Origin: Chloroflexota bacterium
GTDB lineage: Bacteria > Chloroflexota > Limnocylindria > Limnocylindrales > CSP1-4
DNA length: 13,239 nucleotides
NCBI GenBank assembly: GCA_016200675.1
Contig: JACQEH010000053.1
Location: forward strand, 1 to 13,239
Direction: 5' to 3'
A program made the translations under genes and the position numbers. Below are positions 1-6,398 of the stretch, one piece after another; positions within the stretch are counted from its first letter, which is position 1; each line of letters opens with the position of its first letter. A model generated the notes under the pieces. The model searched no databases. It had not been told where the DNA came from and was given only the letters and a program-made list of their open reading frames with translations.

Positions 1-187
1 TCAATATGGGTTGATCCCGGCCTCCCTGTCAAGGGCGTGCCGTACGTCGTGCCTGGCAGACACGAATAGGTGCGCCGAGCGGCCAGCAGACAGGAGCCCG
101 AGACCGGACGGGACATCAGATCCCCAAAGAATGACTGCGAGACACGAAATCTTGCCCGGGTCCGCTTTCGCCCGCCGACCCCCGGTC

Positions 188-247
188 GGGACGCACGAAT
201 CCGTGTCTGCGAGGCGCGGCCGGCTCGACCGCAGCCCGTTCGGCCCG
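188..247 (+). repeat. 60-bp direct repeat, copy A
   Basis: This matches 292-351 at about 51 of 60 positions without gaps, and the copies are offset by 104 bp. The best-conserved core is GGCTCGACCGCAGCCCGTT near its end. The offset is not a multiple of three, so the copies lie in different reading frames, which argues against coding repeats. It may belong to a dispersed intergenic family; one window cannot show this. Confidence 0.7.
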
Positions 248-291
248 ACGATCGAGCGTGCAGTGGCGGGGGCCGAGGGTGCAGCCTGATC

Positions 292-351
292 GGGACGCAG
301 AAATCCATGCCTGCCAGGCGCCGCCGGCTCGACCGCAGCCCGTTTGGGTCG
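292..351 (+). repeat. 60-bp direct repeat, copy B
   Basis: This is the partner of the copy at 188-247, with nine substitutions and no indels. It runs straight into the G-rich repeat tract that begins near 349. It shares the GGCTCGACCGCAGCCCGTT core with copy A. Confidence 0.7.
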
Positions 352-570
352 GCGGCGCGGCGGCGGCGGCGACCGAGCGGTGGTGGCAGTGGCGGCGGCG
401 GCGACCGAGCGGTGACGGTGGCAGTGGCGGCGGCGGCGGCGACCGAGCGGTGGCGGCGGCGACCGACCGGCGGTGGCAGTGGTGGTGGCGGCGGCGCCCG
501 ACCGGCGGTGGCGGCGGCGGCGGCGACCGAGCGGCGGTCGCGACCGGGCGTGCGGTGGCAGTGGCGACCG
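349..570 (+). repeat. G-rich imperfect minisatellite-like tract
   Basis: The plus strand is made of GGCGGC runs and GGTGGCAGTGG blocks, punctuated by GACCGA/GACCGG at about 371, 403, 441, 461, 499, 525, 542 and 566. The spacing is irregular, about 17 to 38 bp, so this is not a clean tandem array. The strong G bias of one strand, just before the MFS start, could favour G-quadruplexes or R-loops; this is inference. The sequence is also prone to slippage and to assembly error. Confidence 0.65.
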
Positions 571-588
571 AGGGTTGGCGGCTCGCCC

Positions 589-594
589 TACACT
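589..594 (+). promoter_or_regulatory. putative -10 box of a leaderless MFS transcript
   Basis: TACACT lies 7 nt before the GTG at 602, so a transcript starting 6-8 nt downstream would begin at or next to the start codon. No clear -35 element and no Shine-Dalgarno sequence are visible. The same arrangement precedes three other genes in this window. Confidence 0.5.
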
Positions 595-601
595 CGGCCG
601 C

Positions 602-2173
602 GTGGATCGCCGAAGTCGGCTCGTGCTGCTCGGGGTGCTCGGCCTGGGCGTCTTCCTGGCCGGCCTCGAGCTCATGGTCACGGCTGTCGCCCTGCCCTCG
701 ATCGTGGTCGACCTCGCCAGCTGGACGCAGCTCCGGCTGGCCTCCTGGATCATCAACGGCTACCTCCTGGCGTATGTCGTGGCGATGCCGCTCGCAGGCC
801 GCCTCGCCGACCACTGGGGCGCCCGTCGCCTCTTCCTCGGGGGCCTGGTGGTCTTTGTCGTCGGCTCCGTGCTGGCCGGTCGGGCGCAGTCCCTCGAGGA
901 GCTCATCGCGGGACGGATCGTTCAGGCCGTGGGGGGCGGGACGCTGGTGCCGGTTGGGACGGCCGCGGCCTCACATCTCTTCGACGACCACGACCGACCC
1001 CGCGCCCTCGGAGTGATCGGGGCGCTGACGTTTCTCGGCATGGCCGCCGGGCCGTTCGTCGGCGCCTGGATCATCGGCGGCTTCCACCCCGCCACGGCGC
1101 TGGAGGGCGCGGGCATTGCCGCCGGGCCGCTCCACGACGCGCTCGCCGCGCCGTGGCGGTACGTCTTCTACGTCAACGTCCCGATCGGGATCGCTGCCCT
1201 GGCGGTCGCCTGGGCCGCGTCGGACCGCTGGGAGACGGAGCGCCAGCCCGGCTCCATCGACGCCGCCGGGGCCATCGCCTTCTCGACCGGCATGGGCCTC
1301 ATCCTGCTCGCGACGACGCTCGCCGGGAGCGCCCGCGTGGCCGGCACGTCCAACCCGACGCCGATCCTCGCGATCGCCATGGTCCTCGGAGCCGGCGGCA
1401 TCGCCGCCGCCGCCTGGCTCGGCGATCGCCACCCCCGGGCATTCCTCGACACCCGCCTCTTCCGCCACCCGGCCTTCTCCTCGGCGGCGCTGATCTCCCT
1501 CCTGACCGGCTACGGGTTCGCGACCGCCATCGTCGGTGGCGCCGTCTTCGTCGACCGCGTCCTCTACGGCGGCCCCGACGTGCAGCGCGTGGCGCTCGGT
1601 GGGCTGGCCGCCGCGACGGCTCTCGGCGCGCTCGGATCGGGCCTCCTCCTCCGGAGACTGGGTCCGCGGTCGGTCACGATCGCAGGGCTCGGGCTGAGCA
1701 TCGTCGCCCTCGTGCGGATGGCCGCCTGGGCGCCCACGACCGGCATCGGCGAGGTCGCGCTCCTCATGGGCCTCTTCGGGCTCGGCTTCGGGATGACGGT
1801 CACCCCGCGCTCCGCGGCGGCCATCGACGCCGTCGGCCATGCCGCCTATGGCGTCGCGTCCGCGACCGTGACCGTGGCCCGGATGCTCGGGATGGCGATC
1901 GGGCTGGCCGCCCTGACCGCGTTCGGCTCGACGACCATCGACCGCCTCAGCCGCGAGGTCTACGCCACGCCCGAGGCCTACCGGCAGTTCATCCCGGCGG
2001 CTCTCCGGGACCGGCCACTGAAGGATGGTCTGGTGGTCCAGGCCCTCGAGCAGTGGGCCTCGAGCGAGGCGGCCCGCATCCTCGTCGGCATCTTCCTCGT
2101 CGCGGCGGCCGTGACCACCGTCGCGATCGTGCCGGCCATCGTCCTCGGACGCCGGCGTATGCTCGAACCGTGA
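602..2173 (+). CDS. MFS transporter, DHA2 (EmrB/QacA-like) family
   Basis: This is a predicted proton-coupled drug or metabolite exporter of the cytoplasmic membrane, 523 aa, normal for the 14-helix DHA2 family. Visible family motifs are a first-helix LELMVTAVALPSI (the usual LDxTVVNVALP, residues 22-34), motif A GRLADHWGARR (66-76), a motif-B-like RIVQAVGGG (105-113), antiporter motif C GALTFLGMAAGPFVG (140-154) and the DHA2 hallmark WRYVFYVNVPIG (185-196). A loop of about 25 residues, GFHPATALEG onward, separates motif C from the WRYVF segment. I chose GTG 602 because the hydrophobic first helix begins right after it, while upstream residues are repeat-derived low complexity; a TACACT box 7 nt before it fits a leaderless start. 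The stop overlaps the corA start as GTGA. The substrate cannot be told from sequence. Confidence 0.9.
   Translation: MDRRSRLVLLGVLGLGVFLAGLELMVTAVALPSIVVDLASWTQLRLASWIINGYLLAYVVAMPLAGRLADHWGARRLFLGGLVVFVVGSVLAGRAQSLEELIAGRIVQAVGGGTLVPVGTAAASHLFDDHDRPRALGVIGALTFLGMAAGPFVGAWIIGGFHPATALEGAGIAAGPLHDALAAPWRYVFYVNVPIGIAALAVAWAASDRWETERQPGSIDAAGAIAFSTGMGLILLATTLAGSARVAGTSNPTPILAIAMVLGAGGIAAAAWLGDRHPRAFLDTRLFRHPAFSSAALISLLTGYGFATAIVGGAVFVDRVLYGGPDVQRVALGGLAAATALGALGSGLLLRRLGPRSVTIAGLGLSIVALVRMAAWAPTTGIGEVALLMGLFGLGFGMTVTPRSAAAIDAVGHAAYGVASATVTVARMLGMAIGLAALTAFGSTTIDRLSREVYATPEAYRQFIPAALRDRPLKDGLVVQALEQWASSEAARILVGIFLVAAAVTTVAIVPAIVLGRRRMLEP
2158..2163 (+). promoter_or_regulatory. putative -10 box of a leaderless corA transcript
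   Basis: TATGCT sits inside the 3' end of the MFS gene, exactly 6 nt before the GTG at 2170. The spacing matches the other three putative leaderless starts here. It would give corA its own transcript besides read-through from the MFS gene, and it supports GTG 2170 over the later ATG 2254. Confidence 0.5.
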
Positions 2174-3228
2174 CGAACACGCGTCCCGAGCCGCCGCCGA
2201 CGACGCCCGCGCCGCCGCCGCTGGGCTCGGAGCATCGCGGGCACGACGGCCACATGACCGTAGCCACGTTCATCGAGGGCACGCTGGAGGTCTGGGAGGA
2301 CGAGGCCGCCCTCGAAGCCCTGGCCGGCGGTCTCGTCGAGCGCGTCCGCGAGGCAAAGGGCGCGGGCTGGATCGACCTCGCCGCGCCGACCCAGGCCCAG
2401 GTCGAGCGGATCGGGGAGCTCCTCGGCCTCCACCCCCTGATCGCCGAGGACATCCTGGAGGGCAACCAGCGGCCGAAGCTCGAGGTGACCGGCGACGTCG
2501 TCCACATCGTCATGTTCGCCCTCGACGACGGCCTCGATGTCCGGACCCAGGAGATCGACCTGGTGCTGGGTCCCAGCTTCCTGCTCAGCGCCCACCCCGC
2601 CGCGTGGGATCCTCGCGGCGGCCACCAGTTCAAGACCGGGCTCGCCTCGATCCTGAAGTCCGGACCGGACCACCTCCTGTGGGCCCTGTGCGACTCGGTC
2701 GTGGATGCCTACTTCCCCTTCGCCGACCGAATGGAGGACGCCATCGATGCCCTCCAGGACGCCGTCATGGAGCGGACCGATCGATCCACGCTGGAGCGGG
2801 TCTTCGCCCTCAAGCGAGAGGTCATCGAGGTTCGCCGGGCGGTGACGCCGGTCCGGGAGGTCCTCAACCAGCTCACCAACCGGGACCTGGCCCTGATCGA
2901 TCCCGGCGAGCTCCTCTACTTCCGGGACATCTACGATCACGTCATCCGCCTGACCGACGAGCTCGACAACGATCGGGAGCTCGTGACGGCGACCCTCGAC
3001 GTCTACCTGTCCCAGGTCAACAACAACCTCTCGGCGATCATGAAGCGCCTCACCGGGGTGACCGTGATTATCGCCGGCATCGGGGCGATCGCCGGCATCT
3101 TCGGCATGAGCGAGGCCGGCCTGGCCTTCAGCGGCGGCGAGGCACTCGGCTTCTGGGCGGTGGCGATCGCGACGGTGGCGATCTCCGCGGCGGCTGCGTT
3201 CGTCCTTCACCGCGTCGACTGGATCTGA
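2170..3228 (+). CDS. corA: CorA-family divalent cation transporter with GMS in place of GMN
   Basis: CorA proteins are homopentameric Mg2+/Co2+ (sometimes Zn2+) channels of the inner membrane. This one is 352 aa, close to Thermotoga CorA. It has an acidic N-terminal alpha/beta domain, a long helical stalk (ADRMEDAIDALQDAVMER and YFRDIYDHVIRLTDELDNDR are typical), and two C-terminal membrane helices, the last ending HRVDWI. The signature Gly-Met-Asn at the end of helix 1 reads G312-M313-S314, IFGMSEAG in context. The family uses this Asn to coordinate hydrated metal, so ion choice or activity may differ. GTG 2170 overlaps the MFS stop by four bases and has a -10-like box 6 nt upstream; it adds a Pro-rich 28-residue leader. 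ATG 2254 would give 324 aa and remains possible. Linkage with the exporter is probably only positional. Confidence 0.9.
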   Translation: MTNTRPEPPPTTPAPPPLGSEHRGHDGHMTVATFIEGTLEVWEDEAALEALAGGLVERVREAKGAGWIDLAAPTQAQVERIGELLGLHPLIAEDILEGNQRPKLEVTGDVVHIVMFALDDGLDVRTQEIDLVLGPSFLLSAHPAAWDPRGGHQFKTGLASILKSGPDHLLWALCDSVVDAYFPFADRMEDAIDALQDAVMERTDRSTLERVFALKREVIEVRRAVTPVREVLNQLTNRDLALIDPGELLYFRDIYDHVIRLTDELDNDRELVTATLDVYLSQVNNNLSAIMKRLTGVTVIIAGIGAIAGIFGMSEAGLAFSGGEALGFWAVAIATVAISAAAAFVLHRVDWI

Positions 3229-3239
3229 GGGCCTGGTCG

Positions 3240-3404
3240 AGGCCGGCGCCAGGCTGCCGCGTTGCGGGCCGGCGCCAGGCTGCCGCGTTGCGGGCCGGCG
3301 CCAGGCTGCCGCGTTGCGGGCCGGCGCCAGGCTGCCGCGTTGCGGGCCGGCGAGGGATTCCGGGCCGGCGCCAGGCTGCCGCGTTGCGGGCCGGCGAGGG
3401 ATTC
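3240..3404. repeat. 26-bp tandem repeat array between convergent genes
   Basis: Four head-to-tail copies of GGGCCGGCGCCAGGCTGCCG plus CGTTGC lie at 3240-3265 (first base A), 3266-3291, 3292-3317 and 3318-3343. An 18-nt variant, GGGCCGGCGAGGGATTCC, follows at 3344-3361, then a fifth full copy at 3362-3387 and a second variant at 3388-3404. Copies 2 to 5 look identical, so expansion is recent or homogenised. Each junction can form a small CCGC-GTT-GCGG hairpin. The 26-bp period cycles all frames, so it is non-coding. It fills the gap between the corA stop and the sortase-like stop (TCA at 3403-3405), where a bidirectional terminator would sit, but there is no T-tract. Confidence 0.92.
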
Positions 3405-4101
3405 AGCCGCAGACGCGCGGCTTCGCGACCGGATGGGCGGCGGCGGGATCGGCTGGTCCGGAGCTCACGAACTCGGCGACGACCTGGGTCTTGGGGCGGG
3501 TGCCCTTGGGACCCTCGGAGGTCTGCAGCCAGAGCTCCTCCGTCGTCGCCGCGATGGCCGCGTCGAGGTCCAGCTGGTGACGCCGGACCTGGGTGATCTC
3601 GTAGGTGTAGAGCTGGTCGTCGCTCGTGTAGACCTGCACGAGCATCCCCAGCATCGCCGCCCCGTCGTTGACCTTGGAGGCGGTCAGGATCGGCAGGAAC
3701 ATCCCCGTCCTGGCGTGGGCGTAGAGGTAGGTCGCCCGGCCGAAGCCCGGCTGGCCGAGGTCCTGGATGAACATGGCCACGTCACACAGGGGGTACGACG
3801 AGGTGTCGGGCGGCCGGATGACCGGGAGGTCGATGCCGAGGTCCCGGACCACGATCCGGGTCGCCACGCGATCGGCCGGCGGGGTCCGCGCCGGTGTCGG
3901 CGTCGCCTGGCCGGGCTCCGGCGTGGCCGTCGGGGCCGGCGTCGGCGCGAGGGTCACGATCGTCGGGTCCTGCGACGGCTCCGGTCCGGCCTCGACCGGG
4001 GCCGTGTAGGTGAGGAGGCCCGCGGTCAGGAGGGCGACGCCGAGGGCGGCCAGGATCGCCGGCACGAGGCGCGTGCGGATGCGGAGGCCGACGTCGTCCA
4101 C
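3403..4101 (-). CDS. membrane-anchored sortase-fold protein lacking the catalytic Cys
   Basis: Sortases are extracytoplasmic Cys transpeptidases that join surface proteins to the wall or to each other. This 232-aa protein has a basic N-terminus, one membrane helix (about 12-32), a Pro/Thr linker (about 36-76) and a sortase-like beta-barrel from about 80. It starts ATRIVVRDLGIDLPVI; YLYAHARTGMF carries the catalytic-type His129. Where the family has TLxTC, about 65 residues after the His, it has LWLQTSEGP with Ser195. The strand that normally carries the catalytic Arg reads TRPKTQVVAEF, with Lys204 near the expected place and Arg202 close by. A Cys remains at 106 (YPLCDVA) and one at the tail. 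It is probably inactive as a classical sortase, uses another nucleophile, or belongs to a diverged clade. GTG 4101 is preceded at 6 nt by TAGCCT. It is divergent from the thioredoxin gene, 67 bp apart. Confidence 0.75.
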   Translation of the reverse strand: MDDVGLRIRTRLVPAILAALGVALLTAGLLTYTAPVEAGPEPSQDPTIVTLAPTPAPTATPEPGQATPTPARTPPADRVATRIVVRDLGIDLPVIRPPDTSSYPLCDVAMFIQDLGQPGFGRATYLYAHARTGMFLPILTASKVNDGAAMLGMLVQVYTSDDQLYTYEITQVRRHQLDLDAAIAATTEELWLQTSEGPKGTRPKTQVVAEFVSSGPADPAAAHPVAKPRVCG

Positions 4102-4107
4102 GCTCGA

Positions 4108-4113
4108 AGGCTA
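4108..4113 (-). promoter_or_regulatory. putative extended -10 box of the sortase-like gene
   Basis: Read on the minus strand this is TGC-TAGCCT, an extended -10 (TGn before TAnnnT), with 6 nt between the box and GTG 4101. This implies a leaderless transcript. It shares the 67-bp divergent region with the promoter of the thioredoxin-like gene. Confidence 0.5.
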
Positions 4114-4153
4114 GCAGCGGGCGCCCGGACCCGCCCCGGCCCGCTGGTACTGG

Positions 4154-4159
4154 TACCCT
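4154..4159 (+). promoter_or_regulatory. putative extended -10 box of the thioredoxin-like gene
   Basis: TGG-TACCCT (extended -10 form) ends 9 nt before ATG 4169, so transcription would begin within a few bases of the start codon. It lies in a short direct repeat, GGTACTGGTACC. No good Shine-Dalgarno sequence precedes the ATG. Confidence 0.45.
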
Positions 4160-4168
4160 CGGCCTGAG

Positions 4169-4819
4169 ATGGGACCCCGAACGACCGTCATGGCCGGGCT
4201 CCTCGCCGGCGCCCTGACCGCCGTGGTCGTGCTGGTCGCCGCCGTGCTTCTGGTGCCCGAGCCGTCCGGGACGGCGGCCGCAACGCCGACGCCCAGTGCC
4301 ACGGCCGGTGCGCCGGATCCTTCCTCCGCCGCAACGAGGGCTCCGAGCTCCAGCTTGGGGGCGTCGAGCGGGACGGCGAACTTCCATGTCGGCCAGCGCG
4401 CGCCGGACCTGGCCATCCCGCAGCTCGGTGGCGGGCAGATCAGCCTGGCGAGCCTGGCCGGCAAGCCGGTCTGGGTCGATTTCATGCAGACGACCTGTTC
4501 GCCCTGTATTGACGAGTTCCCCCTCATGAACGGCTTCGCCATTCGGTACGCGAGGGCCGGCCTCGTGGTCGTCGCCGTCGACGTCCGCGAGGACGAGGGC
4601 CTCGTGACCTCCTTCGCCAAGTCCCTCAACACGCAGTTCCCGGTTGGCCTCGACACGGACGGCACGAGCGCCCGGGCATGGGACGCCGCGGCCCTGCCGG
4701 CCCACTTCTGGATCGACCGCGCGGGCATCATCCGGGCCGGGGCGCTCGGGGGCATCGGGCCGGACATCATGGCCACCAACCTCCAGACCATCCTGCCCGG
4801 CGTGACGGTCACGCCCTAG
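4169..4819 (+). CDS. membrane-anchored TlpA/ResA-like thioredoxin
   Basis: This is a predicted extracytoplasmic thiol-disulfide oxidoreductase of the TlpA/ResA type, acting in cytochrome c maturation or reduction of exported proteins. It has 216 aa: an N-terminal membrane anchor (about 8-30), an Ala/Ser/Thr/Pro-rich spacer (about 31-70) and a thioredoxin domain from about 72. That domain has the VGQRAPDLAIPQLGGGQISL opening typical of AhpC/TSA-TlpA proteins, the redox pair C110-S-P-C113 in VDFMQTTCSPCIDEFP, and the cis-Pro segment LPAHFWID (P177). The Trp usually before the first Cys is Thr here, and the central pair is Ser-Pro, which may shift redox potential. ATG 4169 has a -10-like box 9 nt before it. 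It is convergent with nuoN and divergent from the sortase-like gene; shared regulation is possible but unproven. Confidence 0.88.
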   Translation: MGPRTTVMAGLLAGALTAVVVLVAAVLLVPEPSGTAAATPTPSATAGAPDPSSAATRAPSSSLGASSGTANFHVGQRAPDLAIPQLGGGQISLASLAGKPVWVDFMQTTCSPCIDEFPLMNGFAIRYARAGLVVVAVDVREDEGLVTSFAKSLNTQFPVGLDTDGTSARAWDAAALPAHFWIDRAGIIRAGALGGIGPDIMATNLQTILPGVTVTP

Positions 4820-4838
4820 CCGGCCTTCGGAAGTCGGC
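4819..4838 (+). terminator. imperfect inverted repeat after the thioredoxin-like gene
   Basis: GCCGGCCTTCGGAAGTCGGC starts at the last base of the stop codon and can form a GC-rich stem with a G-T wobble and at least one mismatch or bulge. There is no T-tract, so it is a weak candidate for a factor-independent terminator. The rest of the gap to the nuoN stop holds a self-complementary GGCCGC-type run at about 4880-4911, which could fold for both converging transcripts. Confidence 0.25.
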
Positions 4839-4915
4839 AGGCACGCGGCGCCGCGGTTGCCGTTTCGGGAACAAGGCGAAGCGGCCGTGGCCGCGGCCGC
4901 GGCCGCGGGGCGAAC

Positions 4916-6388
4916 CTACCCGATCGCGCGGGCAGCAGCCCCCACGATGTCGAGGAGCGGCCCCGGGATCAGGCCCAGGGCGACGGTCAGGATCGTCGCG
5001 GCCGCCAGGCCGGTCCACAGGAGTCTCCCGTGCTGGAGGGCCGGCTGCTCGGAGGCCGGCTCGCGCATGAACATGTAGACGACCACGCGCAGGTAGTAGA
5101 AGGCGGCCGCCGCCGCGTTGAGGACGGCGATGACGGCCAGCAGGCCCAGGACCCCCGTCCCTGCCTGGCTCGCCTGGACGGCGGCCAGGATGACATAGGC
5201 CTTGGCGAAGAAGCCGGCGGTTGGCGGGATCCCCGTGAGCGACAGCAGGAACAGCGTCATGAGGATGCCCATGACGGGTTCGCGCCGCCCCAGCCCGGCG
5301 AGCGTGTCGAGGTTGGAGGTCACCCCCGCCCGCTTCTGGAGGGCGGCGATCACGGCGAACGCCCCGAGGTTCATCACCGAGTAGGCGGCGCCGTAGTAGA
5401 GGAGCCCTTCGAGGCCCTCGATCCGGCCGGCCGCGAACGCGGCGAGGCCCACCAGCATGTAGCCGGTGTGGGCGATGGAGCTGTAGGCCAGCATCCGCTT
5501 GACGTTCGTCTGGGTCAGGGCCACGAGGTTGCCGAGCGTCATCGTGAGGACCGCGAGGACCACGATGACCGCCAGCCAGTCGGCCTTGAGGGGGCCGAGG
5601 GCCTCGACGAACAGCCGCAGGATCAGGGCGAAGGCGCCGACCTTGGGCCCCACCGAGAGGTAGCCCGTGACCGGCGTCGGCGAGCCCTGGTAGGCGTCGG
5701 GCGTCCAGTAGTGGAAGGGAACGGCCGCGATCTTGAAGGCGACGCCCGTGGTCATGAAGGCGAGCCCGAGGGCCAGACCGCCGGACAGCCCGCCGCCGCC
5801 GGTCAGGGTCGTCAGGTGGTCGGCGACCTCGGCGATCCGGGTGGTCCCCGTGAGGCCCCAGATGAACGACAGGCCGAAGAGGAAGATCGCCGAGCTGAAC
5901 GAGCCCAGGAGGAAGTACTTGATGGCGCCTTCGGTCGAGTAGCCGTCGTTCTTGTGGTAGCCGGCCAGGAGGTAGCCCGGCAGGACCATCAGCTCGAGGC
6001 CGATGAACAGGACCAGGAGGTCGGCCGAGGCGGCGAGGAGCATCGCCCCGGTCATGGCGAAGACCAGGACGGCCGCGAACTCGGCGAGCGGCAGGCCGCG
6101 CGGGGTGAGGTAGTCGGGCCCGAAGAGGATCGTGAGGGCCACGATCCCGATGAACACGATGTCCAGGAAGGTCGTCAGGTCGTCGACCTTGTAGGCGCCC
6201 CCGAAGGCCGTCGCTGGCGTGGAGCCGGTGACGATCGTGAGGACGCCGACGATCGCCAGGCCGACGAGGGCGACGACCAGGACCGGCCCGCGCTTCCCCG
6301 GCGCCACGATGTCGGTCACGATGATCCCGGCCGCGACGAGGACGGCCGCGGCGAACGGGGCGATGGTGACGAGGTCGCCGAAGGTCAT
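4916..6388 (-). CDS. nuoN: NADH-quinone oxidoreductase subunit N
   Basis: NuoN is one of the three Mrp-antiporter-like proton channels of the complex I membrane arm. This protein is 490 aa with about 14 predicted helices. Key residues are in place: Glu132 in FIGLELMVLPGYLLAGY, Lys219 in AFKIAAVPFHYWTPDAYQG with His226, Lys249 in GYLSVGPKVGAF, and Lys396 in GFFAKAYVI. These match the channel residues E133, K217, K247 and K395 of E. coli NuoN. NVKRMLAYSSIAHTGYMLVG is also typical. ATG 6388 lies 10 nt after the nuoM stop, and a GAGG at 6400-6397 gives 8-nt Shine-Dalgarno spacing. It is the last gene of the operon and converges on the thioredoxin-like gene about 100 bp away. Confidence 0.97.
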   Translation of the reverse strand: MTFGDLVTIAPFAAAVLVAAGIIVTDIVAPGKRGPVLVVALVGLAIVGVLTIVTGSTPATAFGGAYKVDDLTTFLDIVFIGIVALTILFGPDYLTPRGLPLAEFAAVLVFAMTGAMLLAASADLLVLFIGLELMVLPGYLLAGYHKNDGYSTEGAIKYFLLGSFSSAIFLFGLSFIWGLTGTTRIAEVADHLTTLTGGGGLSGGLALGLAFMTTGVAFKIAAVPFHYWTPDAYQGSPTPVTGYLSVGPKVGAFALILRLFVEALGPLKADWLAVIVVLAVLTMTLGNLVALTQTNVKRMLAYSSIAHTGYMLVGLAAFAAGRIEGLEGLLYYGAAYSVMNLGAFAVIAALQKRAGVTSNLDTLAGLGRREPVMGILMTLFLLSLTGIPPTAGFFAKAYVILAAVQASQAGTGVLGLLAVIAVLNAAAAAFYYLRVVVYMFMREPASEQPALQHGRLLWTGLAAATILTVALGLIPGPLLDIVGAAARAIG

Positions 6389-6398
6389 CGGGCCGGCC

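Larger units (their letters stand above)
1..601. other. non-coding region with repeats upstream of the MFS gene
   Basis: I see no convincing gene in these 600 bases. Long open frames exist on both strands, but they translate to Arg/Pro/Ala/Gly-rich low-complexity protein with no domain, as GC-rich repeats do. Positions 1-160 are less GC-rich than the rest and contain a loose palindrome centred on CGTACG at about 43-48. Positions 188-351 hold two diverged direct repeats, and about 349-570 is a G-rich imperfect repeat. On the minus strand a frame ends in TGA at 3-1, with a last stretch reading roughly LFVSARHDVRHALDREAG; it could be the decayed 3' end of a gene, but I cannot support that. Confidence 0.6.

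Noticed and set aside
1..814. Long open frames on the minus strand (251 and 232 codons) upstream of and overlapping the MFS start
   Set aside because: They translate the G-rich repeats into Arg/Pro/Ala runs, run antisense into the MFS gene, and show no domain. The final residues before the TGA at 3-1 could be a gene remnant, but there is nothing to identify.
70..2169. An N-terminal extension of more than 700 residues in the corA frame
   Set aside because: It is the out-of-frame shadow of the MFS gene, rich in Arg and Pro; CorA homology begins only after 2170.
3240..3404. CRISPR array
   Set aside because: Units are contiguous with no unique spacers, and the only interruption is a truncated copy of the unit itself. 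No cas genes are present.
602..4819. A dedicated new defence or biosynthetic system in the left half
   Set aside because: The exporter, CorA, sortase-like and thioredoxin genes face different ways, have separate promoters and share no functional thread beyond the membrane.
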